In this document: in pieces, positions 26,553 through 35,622 of the stretch
Layout: each line of letters begins with the position of its first letter
How positions within the stretch are numbered: the stretch's first letter is position 1
Assembly (NCBI GenBank): GCA_028285265.1
Contig: JANQPX010000008.1
Location: 41,662-105,661 of the forward strand
Source: Geminicoccaceae bacterium
GTDB lineage: Bacteria > Pseudomonadota > Alphaproteobacteria > Geminicoccales > Geminicoccaceae
Direction of reading: 5' to 3'
Length of the DNA: 64,000 nt
Translations under genes and position numbers: made by a program
The notes under the pieces: model-generated
The model's database searches: none
What the model was told of the DNA's origin: nothing
What the model saw: the letters and a program-made list of their open reading frames with translations, nothing else

Positions 26553-27002
26553 TTAGGCGGTAACGGGCGCAGGCATGTGCGGACGCGCCGCTGGCGAGGC
26601 TGAGGGAGCTTCGGGCGTAGGCTTGGCCGTACCGGACTTCGCCAGCGTGGCCCAGGATTCCCGGAGCTCGCCAATCTGGGCCGACAGCTCGTCGCAAATC
26701 GCTGGATCATCCTGCACATTGATCGCCTGCAGACGAAAAATATAATGATTGTAGAGGCGATCGAGTTGCGGGGCGATGTCGCCGCCTTGCTCATGGTCGA
26801 GGCAGCTCTGGAGGGCTTCGAGGATCAACGTCGCCTTCTGGACGGCCATGAAACGGTCGTTGATCCGACGGTCGACCACAGCGCTCCGCGCATTGGCGAT
26901 GTGTCGAAGAACGCCATCGTAGAGCATGACGATCTGTTTGGCTGGCGGGATCGTTTCCTCCGCCTGACCATAAGCATTGAGTGCCTTTTGCATCGTCATC
27001 AT
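26553..27002 (-). CDS. fliS: Flagellin export chaperone
   Basis: A 149-residue FliS. The N-terminus has QKALNAYGQAEETIPPAKQIVMLYDG, with the family LYDG motif, and helices 2-4 run to about residue 120; the last 25 residues are Pro/Ala rich and disordered. FliS binds the C-terminus of flagellin in the cytoplasm and keeps it unfolded for the type III export gate. It is the last gene of the flagellar run, after fliD, the usual order. The 138-bp gap to fliD contains no gene. Confidence 0.9.
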   Translation of the reverse strand: MMTMQKALNAYGQAEETIPPAKQIVMLYDGVLRHIANARSAVVDRRINDRFMAVQKATLILEALQSCLDHEQGGDIAPQLDRLYNHYIFRLQAINVQDDPAICDELSAQIGELRESWATLAKSGTAKPTPEAPSASPAARPHMPAPVTA

Positions 27003-27140
27003 GGCAAAGATCTCATCATGAACCCGGGCTTACATCCAAAAGCGTGACATCGTCGCTTGGTGCATCCCATCCTGTCACCGAAGTCCTAATTTTCTCTCTA
27101 AATCCGCGTTGATGCGTCACCGTGCGGCATCACGAAGCCG

Positions 27141-28952
27141 TTAGCCGCTGCTGCTGAAAGCGTCGATCTGGCTTCGAATACTTTCCATCAGCGTGTCCAT
27201 CGAGGCCAAGGCACTTTCCATCGCAGCGAAGCGTTCGAGAAGTTGCTCGCGCTGGCGATCAAGACGCTCCTGCAAGCGCTCGATCCGGGTTTGCGATCGC
27301 TCATTTTGCTCCGTCAACGTATCGACTTGGGCTGTGAGCGTGCCACTCGTCGTGTCGAGTAGCTGCGTCGTTGCAGCCTGGATCTGCGCGCCAACGCCGA
27401 CTGAAACATCGAGCTGAATGCCACTTGCCGACGCGCTGCCTGTATAGAGGAGCTGCAAGCCTTCGGCACCGCCGGAGGCCACCGTAAGGCGACTGCCCTC
27501 GACGACAACGCTGCCGTCATCGCTGCCATCGGCATTGCCGTTGATGTTGGCCGAGACGATCTCGCCGTCGGCATAAGCAACGTTCAACGTGTAGCCGTCG
27601 GCATCAAAGCTGGTTTTGTCGGTGAAGCCTGCAAGGAGCACATCCGATGACGAGCTGGAAAAGTCGAAGGCAAAAAGCTTTCGCACGTCGTCAGCTTGGT
27701 TCAGCAAGGCCTCGTCGAGTTGGGTTTCGTCGATGGCCAATGTGTTGGCCAAGAGCGGATTACCGACCTCGGTCTCACCCTGGATCGAGATGCCAATCTC
27801 GGCCAAGGCGTTGAGGGCTGCGCCATTGCCCTGCACGGCGCTGCCGATCGCGCCAGAGAATCGTGACCGGATCTCAGAAAGAACACTGCTTCCAGCAAGC
27901 AGGCTTTCCGCCACCTCGCCGTTTTCATCCTCGATTTCCGACTGCGCCTGGGTATTGATGTAGGTCCGCAGCTCGTTATACGCGTCGACGAAATCGACGA
28001 TTGACGACTTGACCTGATTGAGATCCGGTTCGACATCCAGATTAACGGTGGTGCCGCTTTCGGCTTTGAACAGGCTAAGCGTGACCCCTTCGAGAACGTC
28101 ATCAATGGTGTTTGATGAGCGCTCAATCACGTCGACGCCACCAATAGCCTCAAGCCCATCCACTCGGATTTGGGCGTTATTGGCCGACTGAAGTTCGTTC
28201 TTGATCGCGCTTGTGCCGTCAATGACCCCTAGGCTGAGTAAGATCTCGTCATCCCCTGGTGCTGACGCCCCACCACTGTCGGTTAGCGTGATGGCTGAAT
28301 CAGTACCGGTTTCATCGGCGGTCAGCGTAAGGATCTGCTGATTGTCCGAAATCGAAATAATGCTGGCTGTGACGCCGGACGGCGTGTCGCCGGTGTTGGC
28401 GGCATTGATTTTGTCGCGCAGGTCGAGAAGGCTGTCGTCCGTCGCTAGGGTGACCGAAGTACCGTTGATCTCGAACGTGCCTTGAAGATTGAGCGCATCG
28501 GTCGTGGTGCTGTTAATGCCGTCACTCGCGATCTTATGGGCGGACGCGGTTTGCACGACTTCGATGGAATGTCGCGTCGCTTGTGCCCGGTTGGTGACGG
28601 TGGCGCCGAGGATTTCTGCTGCCGTGGACGGCGAGGTCGTGTCTGTACGACTGGATGTTGCGAAAACGCTCTTGGCTTCGAAGATATCGCTTGAGCCGTC
28701 AAAACTCACCTGGCCGCTGAGCCCATCGACGGCATCGAGCAGGTTGCGGCTCAATGTTTCGATGTCATTCAAGACAGCAATGCGCGCATCATTATCTGAA
28801 ATGCGCTGCTCGATAGTATCGATCGGAATCCGTCTTGCAGCGACAATGCCGTCAACGACGCCTTGGACATCAATTCCGCTATTGAGGCCTGAAAAGCTAA
28901 CCCGACCGGTGGAATCGACGTTGAGGCTATCGAGGTTGAGATTGGTCGCCAT
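27141..28952 (-). CDS. fliD: Flagellar filament cap (hook-associated protein 2)
   Basis: A 603-residue FliD. The N-terminal segment GRVSFSGLNSGIDVQGVVDGIVAARRIPIDTIE is typical, and a long C-terminal coiled coil (about 545-595, TLTEQNERSQTRIERLQERL) ends FAAMESALASMDTLMESIRSQIDAF. FliD pentamers cap the filament and fold incoming flagellin. Middle domains are Ser/Thr/Asp rich and variable, as in secreted filament proteins. It is preceded by flaG and followed by fliS. Confidence 0.93.
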   Translation of the reverse strand: MATNLNLDSLNVDSTGRVSFSGLNSGIDVQGVVDGIVAARRIPIDTIEQRISDNDARIAVLNDIETLSRNLLDAVDGLSGQVSFDGSSDIFEAKSVFATSSRTDTTSPSTAAEILGATVTNRAQATRHSIEVVQTASAHKIASDGINSTTTDALNLQGTFEINGTSVTLATDDSLLDLRDKINAANTGDTPSGVTASIISISDNQQILTLTADETGTDSAITLTDSGGASAPGDDEILLSLGVIDGTSAIKNELQSANNAQIRVDGLEAIGGVDVIERSSNTIDDVLEGVTLSLFKAESGTTVNLDVEPDLNQVKSSIVDFVDAYNELRTYINTQAQSEIEDENGEVAESLLAGSSVLSEIRSRFSGAIGSAVQGNGAALNALAEIGISIQGETEVGNPLLANTLAIDETQLDEALLNQADDVRKLFAFDFSSSSSDVLLAGFTDKTSFDADGYTLNVAYADGEIVSANINGNADGSDDGSVVVEGSRLTVASGGAEGLQLLYTGSASASGIQLDVSVGVGAQIQAATTQLLDTTSGTLTAQVDTLTEQNERSQTRIERLQERLDRQREQLLERFAAMESALASMDTLMESIRSQIDAFSSSG

Positions 28953-28967
28953 CGTACTCCGCCGCGG

Positions 28968-29366
28968 CTAAGCTTGCTGATCCACTAAGGTTTCGCGAAG
29001 CGATTCGTAAAGCCGGCGCAATTCTTCTGACGGATATTGGCTCACGACATCGCCGGTTTCCTGATCGCGTACCTCCACGATCTGTCTGCCGGACCCTTCG
29101 TCATGATAGGTACTAATGCTGAATTTTTCGTTGGCGACGAAGGCTCGTAGCTGATCGGCTTTTTGACGATCCGCCTCGTCGACCTGGGTCGGATTGGCTG
29201 TGGCGCGTTGGGTTGGGTCGGCATCCGGCCGTCGGGCCAAAGACTGCTCGCGTTGCAGAACCTGTCCACGATCCACGACAGGCGTGGAAGCCTGCGGGGC
29301 TTGGACCCGGGCCTCTGTCTGACGTGACGGTGAGGGGCCCGGCGATGTAACCGGATTCACATTCAT
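28968..29366 (-). CDS. flaG: FlaG-like protein
   Basis: A 132-residue protein. The N-terminal half is low complexity (Pro, Ser, Gln, Arg). The C-terminal half has FSISTYHDEGSGRQIVEVRDQETGDVVSQYPSEELRRLYESL, the FlaG domain (about 75-125). FlaG proteins sit between flagellin and fliD genes and influence filament length in some bacteria; the mechanism is unclear. Position and domain agree here. Confidence 0.85.
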   Translation of the reverse strand: MNVNPVTSPGPSPSRQTEARVQAPQASTPVVDRGQVLQREQSLARRPDADPTQRATANPTQVDEADRQKADQLRAFVANEKFSISTYHDEGSGRQIVEVRDQETGDVVSQYPSEELRRLYESLRETLVDQQA

Positions 29367-29437
29367 GACCTGGACCTTCTAATGGTTCCTTTCGGCGGTG
29401 GGGGAAGGGTTGTTCAACCCTTCCCCGCCTGGTCCGA

Positions 29438-30613
29438 CTAGTTGAGCAATCTCAGGAGGTTCTGTGGCATCTGGTTGGCCTGGGCCAACATCGCCACACC
29501 CGCCTGCATCAAGACCTGTTTACTGGAGAACTGCGTCATCTCGGCAGCGATGTCGAGGTCCACCAGTGTGCTCCGTGCGGCCTCGGCATTCTCGACCGAG
29601 ACGTTGAGGTTTGATGCGGCAAAATCCAACCTGTTCTGGGCGGCACCAACGTCCGAACGGAACTCGTTGAGGTTATCGATAGCGCTGTTGACCGCTTCAA
29701 GCGCCGCGTTTGCCGTCGACTCAGTGGTGATGGCTGTGCTCGACAGGCCCAAGGAGTCGGTATTGATCGCACTCAGCTCGAAAGTGAGCGAATCCTCGCT
29801 TTCCGTTCCCGTACCGAGCTTGAATGTCAGCGACAATTCGGAGGTTCCGGTAAACGTGCTGCTTCCGCTCGCCGTCGCTGTTGCATCGAACGCGGTGTTC
29901 AAGGAGATGGTGAACGAGCCAGGAGCTGAGCCCGTGCCGCCGTCAAGGGTGACAGTCGTGGCGCGCGACAACGCACCATCGGTGCCCGAGACAGCGTCCG
30001 AGTTGATCGTACCGGAATAGGTGCCCTCATTGGTGGTGATAGTGAAGGTTCCACCCGTAGCACCGGTGGCGTAGGCGACGGTGTATTGGCCTGCCGTTCC
30101 CGAGCCGGCAACCGTCGAATCGATGCCCTGCGCAGAAATCGATGCGACACCATCGGAGGCGGCAAAGCCGGTGGCGGCCGTGATGGTCACCGCGCCGTCG
30201 AGAAGTTTGGTTCCGGCGAAATCGGTATCATCAGCGATACGGTCGATTTCGTTGAAGAGCGCTTGATATTCGGTGTCGAGAAAGTCTCGCTCGGTCGAGG
30301 ACAGATTGCCTGAGGACGACTGGACCGCGAGCACTTTCATTCGGGTGAGAATATCAGACGCCGTGCTCATGGCACCGTCGGCGATCTGCAACATAGAGTT
30401 GGCCTGGCCAGAATTGACCACGGCCTGCTTCAAGCCTTGAACCTCGGAGTTAAGCCGTTGGCCGATCGCCATTGAGGCGGCATCGTCACGGGCGTTGACG
30501 ACGCGACGGCCAGTGGACAGTTTCCCGAGTGAGTTCGAGGCGGCCGCATCGTTCATCTGCAAGTTACGATGGGCAACATTGGCGGCGTAGTTGGAAACGA
30601 CGTTCAAGGGCAT
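29438..30613 (-). CDS. fliC: Flagellin (second copy)
   Basis: A 391-residue flagellin. The conserved N-terminal D0/D1 helices (about 1-145, LSTGRRVVNARDDAASMAIGQRLNSEV) and C-terminal D1/D0 helices (about 300-391, LNEFRSDVGAAQNRLDFA, ending QANQMPQNLLRLLN) flank a Thr/Gly/Ser-rich centre. It closely resembles the other copy along its whole length, including the normally variable centre. A strong TAGGAGG ribosome site precedes the ATG. Export is through the flagellar apparatus with FliS; the nearby GT41 enzyme may glycosylate the Ser/Thr-rich centre. Confidence 0.94.
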   Translation of the reverse strand: MPLNVVSNYAANVAHRNLQMNDAAASNSLGKLSTGRRVVNARDDAASMAIGQRLNSEVQGLKQAVVNSGQANSMLQIADGAMSTASDILTRMKVLAVQSSSGNLSSTERDFLDTEYQALFNEIDRIADDTDFAGTKLLDGAVTITAATGFAASDGVASISAQGIDSTVAGSGTAGQYTVAYATGATGGTFTITTNEGTYSGTINSDAVSGTDGALSRATTVTLDGGTGSAPGSFTISLNTAFDATATASGSSTFTGTSELSLTFKLGTGTESEDSLTFELSAINTDSLGLSSTAITTESTANAALEAVNSAIDNLNEFRSDVGAAQNRLDFAASNLNVSVENAEAARSTLVDLDIAAEMTQFSSKQVLMQAGVAMLAQANQMPQNLLRLLN

Positions 30614-30644
30614 AGAGCTACCTCCTACTTGGATGGTGACGTTG

Positions 30645-30661
30645 AGCGGCTACTTGCCGCT
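30645..30661. promoter_or_regulatory. GC-rich palindrome upstream of the second flagellin
   Basis: AGCGGC-TACTT-GCCGCT is a perfect inverted repeat 32 bp upstream of the flagellin start. Read on the minus strand it is AGCGGCAAGTAGCCGCT, sharing GCGGCAA with the two palindromes in the fliX-flgI promoter. It may be a binding site for a FlbD-like regulator. The whole 299-bp intergenic region 30614-30912 has no gene, and I could not fit a GG-N10-GC sigma54 promoter in the part nearest the start. Confidence 0.4.
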
Positions 30662-30912
30662 AGACCCGGATAGACCGAACCGGGTTTTGACCTACCGTTG
30701 CCGATACTAACCGGGAAAATGTAAAGAAAACGCTAATGCCCTTGACCTAATGCGCGATCATCACCGCTGCGGCACCAGCGATTGCCCTTGGCGAATCGCC
30801 GGTTGCGAGCCGGGTGGCAGGGGGGATAACGGAGATGATCATGGGGTGCGCGCTCATGGCCGAATCTACGGTGGATGAAAAGATCGATACGTCCCTCATC
30901 GTCACGGTGCGA

Positions 30913-32088
30913 TTACTGCAGCAGCCTCAAGAGGTTCTGCGGCATCTGGTTCGCCTGGGCCAACATCGCCACACCGGCCTGGAGGAGGACCTGCTTACTC
31001 GAAAAGGCGGTCATTTCCTGAGCGAGATCCAAGTCGACCAGTGTGCTTCGCGCCGCCTCCGCGTTCTCGACCGAGACGCTGAGATTGGCAAACGCGAAGT
31101 CGAGCCGGTTCTGCGCGGCACCAACATCCGATCGAAACTCGTTCAACGTGTCGATGGCGTCGTTGATCGCTTCGAGCCCAGCGGTGGCATTGGCCTCGGT
31201 ATCCAGCGAGGTACCTGCCAAACCAAGGGACGTGGTGTTGATAGAGTCCAAGGTAAAGCTGAGCGAGTCTTCGGATTCCGTGCCAGTACCGATCTTAAAG
31301 GTCAGCGAGAGTTCGGAGGTACCCGTGAAGGTGCTGCTGCCGCTGGCCGTCGCGGTGGCGTCAAAGGCTGTGTTCAGGGCGATCGTGAAGGATCCTGGCG
31401 CCGTGCCCGCACCACCGTCCAGCGTAACCGTGGTGGCACGCGCAAGCGCACCATCGGTTCCCGTGACGGCATCCGGGTTGATGGTACCGGAGTAGGTTCC
31501 TTCATTGGTCGTGACGGTGAAGGTGCCGCCGGTTGCGCCTGTGGCATAGGCAATTGTGTATTGGCCGGCTGTGCCGGCGCCGGCAAACGTCGAGTCGATC
31601 CCTTGGGCCGAAATCGACGCGACACCGTCGGTCGTCGCGAAGCCCGTCGCGGAGGTGATTTCAATCGATCCATCGAGAAGGTTGGTGCCGGCAAAGTCGG
31701 TATCGTCGGCGATACGGTCGATTTCCGAAAACAGAGCCTGGTACTCGGTATCGAGGAAGTCTCGTTCGGTTGAGGAAAGGTTGGCCGATGATGACTGAAT
31801 GGCCAGAACCTTCATGCGGGTCAGGATGTCCGAAGCGGTGCTCATGGCGCCGTCAGCGATCTGCAGCATGGAGTTGGCCTGGCCAGAATTGACCACGGCC
31901 TGTCTCAAGCCCATGACCTCAGCGTTGAGGCGCTGACCAATCGCCAGCGACGCAGCGTCGTCACGGGCGGTCACCACCCGTTTGCCCACCGAAAGCTTGG
32001 CGAGGGAGCTCGAGGCACTGGTATCGTTCATCTGCAAATTGCGATGCGCGACATTGGCAGCGTAGTTGGAAACAACGTTCAAAGGCAT
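30913..32088 (-). CDS. fliC: Flagellin (first copy)
   Basis: A 391-residue flagellin of exactly the same length as its downstream neighbour. N-terminal LSVGKRVVTARDDAASLAIGQRLNAEV and C-terminal QANQMPQNLLRLLQ regions are the polymerising helices; the centre repeats the neighbour's GTAGQYT-AYATGATGGTFT stretch with a few substitutions. An Asp/Asn- and Ser/Thr-rich core suits O-glycosylation. The methyltransferase and GT41 genes lie directly upstream. Two copies may give mixed filaments or simply gene dosage. Confidence 0.94.
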   Translation of the reverse strand: MPLNVVSNYAANVAHRNLQMNDTSASSSLAKLSVGKRVVTARDDAASLAIGQRLNAEVMGLRQAVVNSGQANSMLQIADGAMSTASDILTRMKVLAIQSSSANLSSTERDFLDTEYQALFSEIDRIADDTDFAGTNLLDGSIEITSATGFATTDGVASISAQGIDSTFAGAGTAGQYTIAYATGATGGTFTVTTNEGTYSGTINPDAVTGTDGALARATTVTLDGGAGTAPGSFTIALNTAFDATATASGSSTFTGTSELSLTFKIGTGTESEDSLSFTLDSINTTSLGLAGTSLDTEANATAGLEAINDAIDTLNEFRSDVGAAQNRLDFAFANLSVSVENAEAARSTLVDLDLAQEMTAFSSKQVLLQAGVAMLAQANQMPQNLLRLLQ

Positions 32089-32129
32089 GGTCTTAACTCC
32101 TAGTCGGTCGTCGGTACCCTGCAGCTACA

Positions 32130-32145
32130 TGCTGCTGGCCGGCCA
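32130..32145 (-). promoter_or_regulatory. Weak sigma54-like promoter for the first flagellin
   Basis: On the minus strand TGGCCGGCCAGCAGCA has GG and GC separated by 10 nt and keeps the TGGC and GCA ends of the sigma54 consensus, but misses several other positions. It would start a transcript roughly 30 nt before the flagellin ATG. Late flagellar genes of alphaproteobacteria are often sigma54 dependent, so the site is plausible but unproven. Confidence 0.25.
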
Positions 32146-32209
32146 AGGTCCTTGCGTTTTTCTCGTCAGGACTTTGGCGGGGCGGGACGTGTATTGGCTG
32201 GGTGAGGCA

Positions 32210-32803
32210 TCAAGCACCCGATGAGACGGGATGGGATTTATGGGCAATCACATTCAAGCTGATGAGCTGCCCTAGAAAGCGCATCGAGCTCGTATCGGGA
32301 AACAGTCCGTGTTCGGCGACGCGCGTCGCCGACGGGAAGCCGGCCTGACCCAGGAAATGGCAAAGAAACTCGAAGGTCAGGCCAACTTTGTGAAAATCGA
32401 AGGCGTCGGTCTGCCCGCCAAACATCATGCGCATGATCATGAAGCGATCATTGATCGTCACGCCGGGCTGGGCATACAACGTCATCAAGCACTCAAGATC
32501 CGGGACGCTGATATAGAGCGAGCCTGTCGGCGTGAGAATGCGATGGATCTCTTTGAGCGTATGAGGCAGCTCTTGGACATAGTCCAGATGCTCGAGAACG
32601 TGGGACGCATAGACCTCGGCGACCGATTCATTGGCGAATTGCTCGAGGTCGGTACAGCTGCCAATGAAGTCAACATGTGGCCCGGACTGGATGTTCAAGA
32701 TCTTCCAGCCCTGTTTTGGGGCTTTGCCGCCGATATGAAGGCGAAGGGGCTCGGCATCGGCTACTGGATCGTTGCCGCTTAATGCTACTGCTGCCATGGT
32801 CAT
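32210..32803 (-). CDS. Class I SAM-dependent methyltransferase, flagellar locus
   Basis: A 197-residue methyltransferase. LRLHIGGKAPKQGWKILNIQ at the start replaces the usual glycine-rich motif I, and VYASHVLEHLDY followed by LKEIHRILTPTGSLYISVPD are the motif IV/V blocks of Methyltransf_11-like enzymes. ATG at 32803 lies one base after the GT41 stop. A role in methylating the glycan added to flagellin, or flagellin itself, is inferred from position between the glycosyltransferase and the flagellins; the acceptor is unknown. Confidence 0.75.
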   Translation of the reverse strand: MTMAAVALSGNDPVADAEPLRLHIGGKAPKQGWKILNIQSGPHVDFIGSCTDLEQFANESVAEVYASHVLEHLDYVQELPHTLKEIHRILTPTGSLYISVPDLECLMTLYAQPGVTINDRFMIMRMMFGGQTDAFDFHKVGLTFEFLCHFLGQAGFPSATRVAEHGLFPDTSSMRFLGQLISLNVIAHKSHPVSSGA

Positions 32804-32804
32804 C

Positions 32805-34994
32805 TCAGTCTCCAGTTTTGGGCGTCGTTTCAGCAGGGGCGTCCGTCGTCGCCGACTGCTGTTCGCACCAAAAGCGCCAGACCGTGCGGAAGACGTGCTC
32901 AAGGGTCCGCGCATGGCGCCGGCTATCGCAAAGGGGTGAACGGGTGAGGGTGTCGCGCAGATTGCGGCGTGTGGCCTTCAAGAGCCCGGGGTTTTCCGCG
33001 AGCAATCGCGCGGTCAGCACATAGTCGTCGCGATTTTCAGCGATCCCTGCGGGAAAGCCGATGGTGCTCAACAAGCTGGCGCCAACGCGGCTGGCATGAC
33101 GATCACCCTTCAAGGTCACCACCGGCACGCCCATCCAAAGCGCCTCGCACGTCGTGGTCGTGCCGTTATAGGGAAACGTATCGAGGGCTATATCGATATC
33201 GTGATAGACCGCAAGATGGCTCTCTGGCGTTGCTCTGAAGGTCGCGAAGCTGACCCGCTCCTGATCGATGCCTTGAGCTTCCAGGGCTTGCCGAACCACC
33301 GCCTGGGCCGTCTTGTCCTTGCTGCTGGTGGATTTAAACAGCATCCGAGATTTTGGAACGGCCTTTAGAATGGCCGCCCATGTGTCGAGGACCTCAGGGT
33401 TCACCTTATTGAAATTGTTGAACGAGCCGAAGGTTACATAGCCGCGATGTTCGACCGGGCCTGGCTCGACCGGCGGTGCGTGGGTGGGGATCGCATAGCA
33501 GAGAAAACATTCCGGCAGGCGGAGAAGAATTTCGCTGTAGTCTTGATCGGCGTCTTCCGGATCGACGATGCTATCGGTCAGCCGGTAGTCGATTGCGTCC
33601 ATGCCGGTGGTGTTGGGGTAGCCGATATAGGTCATCTGCACCGGCGCAGGCCTTGCCGTGAACATCGTCAGGCGCGTGTCGCGCGTATAGCCAGCGAGGT
33701 CGATTAAGATGTCGATGCCGTCATCGCGAATCTGCTGGGCCAGCGCCTGATCGGTGAGCTCGAACACGTTTCGCCATTGGGTCACTTTGGCGCGCAACCC
33801 CATGCTCACCACATCTTCGGTTGGATGGTTGGCGTAGGCATAAACTTCGAACTGATCGCGGTCGAACGCTTCTAAGTAGGGTCCAATAAAGTAAGCGACG
33901 GAGTGGGCTCGTAGGTCCGGCGAGACGACGCCGATGCGAAGGCGTCGTTCGGGGTCGTGTGGCAACGCCACGGCGTTCTGATCAAGAAGCGGCAGGGTCT
34001 GTTGAAAATGCTGGCCCACCGCAAAATGCTCGTCGCGGATCGTTTCCTTGGGGATGTCTGGGTCGTAATTCTGATACATGACCCGTGTCGCCTGGAGCAC
34101 GAAGCAGTCCGGTGCCAGGGTTTTTGTCCGAGCGATTTGATCTAAGCCTTCACGGACTTTCCCTTGGCTGACGAGCATCATGCCCTTGAGATTGGCAGCA
34201 TTGGCGATCTGATCGGACTCCTCAGGTATGGCGTCCAAATGCACCGCCATCTTGTCGAAGTCGCCAGCACGATGCATGAGCGACGCCAGCATCGAACGCA
34301 TTTCCGGGTGGTCTTCTTCTTCGATCGCTCGTTCGGCCGCGTCTTTTGCGAGGTCGACATCATTTTGAACCATCGCCAGGCGTGCGAGTTGCCGCTGCCA
34401 TGCGCATCGAGTGGGCTCAAGCGCGACAGCCTTCTTGTAGATTTCGAGCGCGCCTTGTTTATCGTCGGCACCGATGCTGGCCTCAGCACACTCGGCAAGG
34501 AGTTCGGCGTCGTTTTGGACATGGGGAAGCATGCGCTCAATGACGCTGCGAGCCTCGGACCAGCGTTCATCGGCCACGAGCAAGCGAAGGAGGTTCTTGA
34601 ACGTTGGCAGATGGCCCGGAGCGACGGCGATGGCACGCTCATAGGCCTCAAGGGCCTCATCGGCCTGGCCCTTCTCCTTTAGCCGATTGGCAAGATTGAG
34701 CCAAAACCCGGCATCGTTCGGACGAAGTGCGATGGCCTGGCGACTGAACTGCTCCGCCTGGTCCAGCATACCAAGTTGACCAAACGCAACGCTGGCGAAA
34801 TTCAGGGCATCCGGCTGATTGGGATGAGAGCTCAAGATATCGCGGAGCAGAGGCAAGGCTTGCTCGGCACGTCCGTTCTCGAGATGCAGTCGGGCTTCTT
34901 CGAAGGTTGCACGAAGATCACAGGGGCTCTGATGATCAACCGGGGTGACGGCAAGCGCCGCTTGTTGGGCATTCGACACGTTTCTAGCCCTCAT
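32805..34994 (-). CDS. TPR protein with GT41 (SPINDLY/O-GlcNAc transferase-like) catalytic domain
   Basis: About 729 residues. The N-terminal half (about 25-320) holds seven or more TPR helices (ALPLLRDILSSHPNQPDALNFAS and similar). From about 340 the GT41 catalytic region starts: LRIGVVSPDLRAHSVAYFIGP, then IDILIDLAGYTRDTRL, YIGYPNTTGMDAIDYRLTD and LDTFPYNGTTTTCEALWMG, the nucleotide-sugar site. It should transfer a sugar to Ser/Thr of a protein held by the TPRs. Lying between fliW and two Ser/Thr-rich flagellins, flagellin is the likely substrate. ATG at 34994 overlaps fliW by 11 nt; ATG at 35003 is also possible. Confidence 0.88.
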   Translation of the reverse strand: MRARNVSNAQQAALAVTPVDHQSPCDLRATFEEARLHLENGRAEQALPLLRDILSSHPNQPDALNFASVAFGQLGMLDQAEQFSRQAIALRPNDAGFWLNLANRLKEKGQADEALEAYERAIAVAPGHLPTFKNLLRLLVADERWSEARSVIERMLPHVQNDAELLAECAEASIGADDKQGALEIYKKAVALEPTRCAWQRQLARLAMVQNDVDLAKDAAERAIEEEDHPEMRSMLASLMHRAGDFDKMAVHLDAIPEESDQIANAANLKGMMLVSQGKVREGLDQIARTKTLAPDCFVLQATRVMYQNYDPDIPKETIRDEHFAVGQHFQQTLPLLDQNAVALPHDPERRLRIGVVSPDLRAHSVAYFIGPYLEAFDRDQFEVYAYANHPTEDVVSMGLRAKVTQWRNVFELTDQALAQQIRDDGIDILIDLAGYTRDTRLTMFTARPAPVQMTYIGYPNTTGMDAIDYRLTDSIVDPEDADQDYSEILLRLPECFLCYAIPTHAPPVEPGPVEHRGYVTFGSFNNFNKVNPEVLDTWAAILKAVPKSRMLFKSTSSKDKTAQAVVRQALEAQGIDQERVSFATFRATPESHLAVYHDIDIALDTFPYNGTTTTCEALWMGVPVVTLKGDRHASRVGASLLSTIGFPAGIAENRDDYVLTARLLAENPGLLKATRRNLRDTLTRSPLCDSRRHARTLEHVFRTVWRFWCEQQSATTDAPAETTPKTGD

Positions 34995-35493
34995 TCCGAT
35001 CATTGGCTTGAAGCGGGTGGCGAAGCGGGTAGTGCTCACCGGCGAAGACATGCTGCCGACCGATCCTCTTGGCGCTATCGATCAGCAAGGGGGCTTTGAG
35101 ATTGACCGTGAAGACCTGGCTGTTGTTGTCTTCGCGCATGGTAACGATGCCGATCGCCGCCGTGGCGTCAGGGTCGTAGCCAAGCGTTGCACAAGCATCG
35201 TTGAAGTCGGCAGGTTGGATCGGCCCGTCATCGCCATCGAGCGGCATTACAATCAAGCCGAGGCTTGGATCGTCGATGGCTTGGAGCAGCTGGAAAAAGT
35301 CCGGCCATCCCGGGACCTGCGCCAAGAAAAAATGCCGTTGATGCTCGAAGCCATAGAGGCCGCGTTCGAAGCGAATGACCTTCTCGGGATCGGCAATGAG
35401 ATCGCCGAAACGTGTCGAAATCACTTCGTGGCCAGTGTCGGCCGCCTCAGGTTGTTGGGTGTCGATCGGGGCGGTAAGGGCGGTTTGAGTCAT
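34984..35493 (-). CDS. fliW: Flagellar assembly factor FliW
   Basis: A 169-residue FliW, with STRFGDLIADPEKVIRFERGLYGFEHQRHFFL (about 26-57) and DNNSQVFTVNLKAPLLID (about 121-138), the conserved family blocks. FliW binds flagellin and, where CsrA is present, releases CsrA to repress flagellin translation. No csrA is seen next to it. It is the first gene after a 129-bp gap following flgL, with a small GCCCCT/AGGGGC hairpin in that gap at 35531-35551. Confidence 0.9.
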   Translation of the reverse strand: MTQTALTAPIDTQQPEAADTGHEVISTRFGDLIADPEKVIRFERGLYGFEHQRHFFLAQVPGWPDFFQLLQAIDDPSLGLIVMPLDGDDGPIQPADFNDACATLGYDPDATAAIGIVTMREDNNSQVFTVNLKAPLLIDSAKRIGRQHVFAGEHYPLRHPLQANDRNEG

Positions 35494-35622
35494 GACTGGC
35501 TCCGGCTTGCGAGTTGATCGGCGAGGCCTTGCCCCTCTGCCGAGAAGGGGCGATCAATGGCCCTTGGGTCTGTTGCGTGGCGTAAAACTGTCATTGTCTT
35601 ATCGGTCCAATGGATGCTCATG

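Noticed and set aside
30690..30710. Sigma28 -10-like GCCGATAC
   Set aside because: It is on the plus strand, pointing away from the flagellin, without a matching -35.
30814..31773. 319-codon plus-strand ORF opposite the first flagellin
   Set aside because: Antisense to a clear flagellin gene, with Arg/Gly-rich composition expected from the reversed codon pattern; no family motif.
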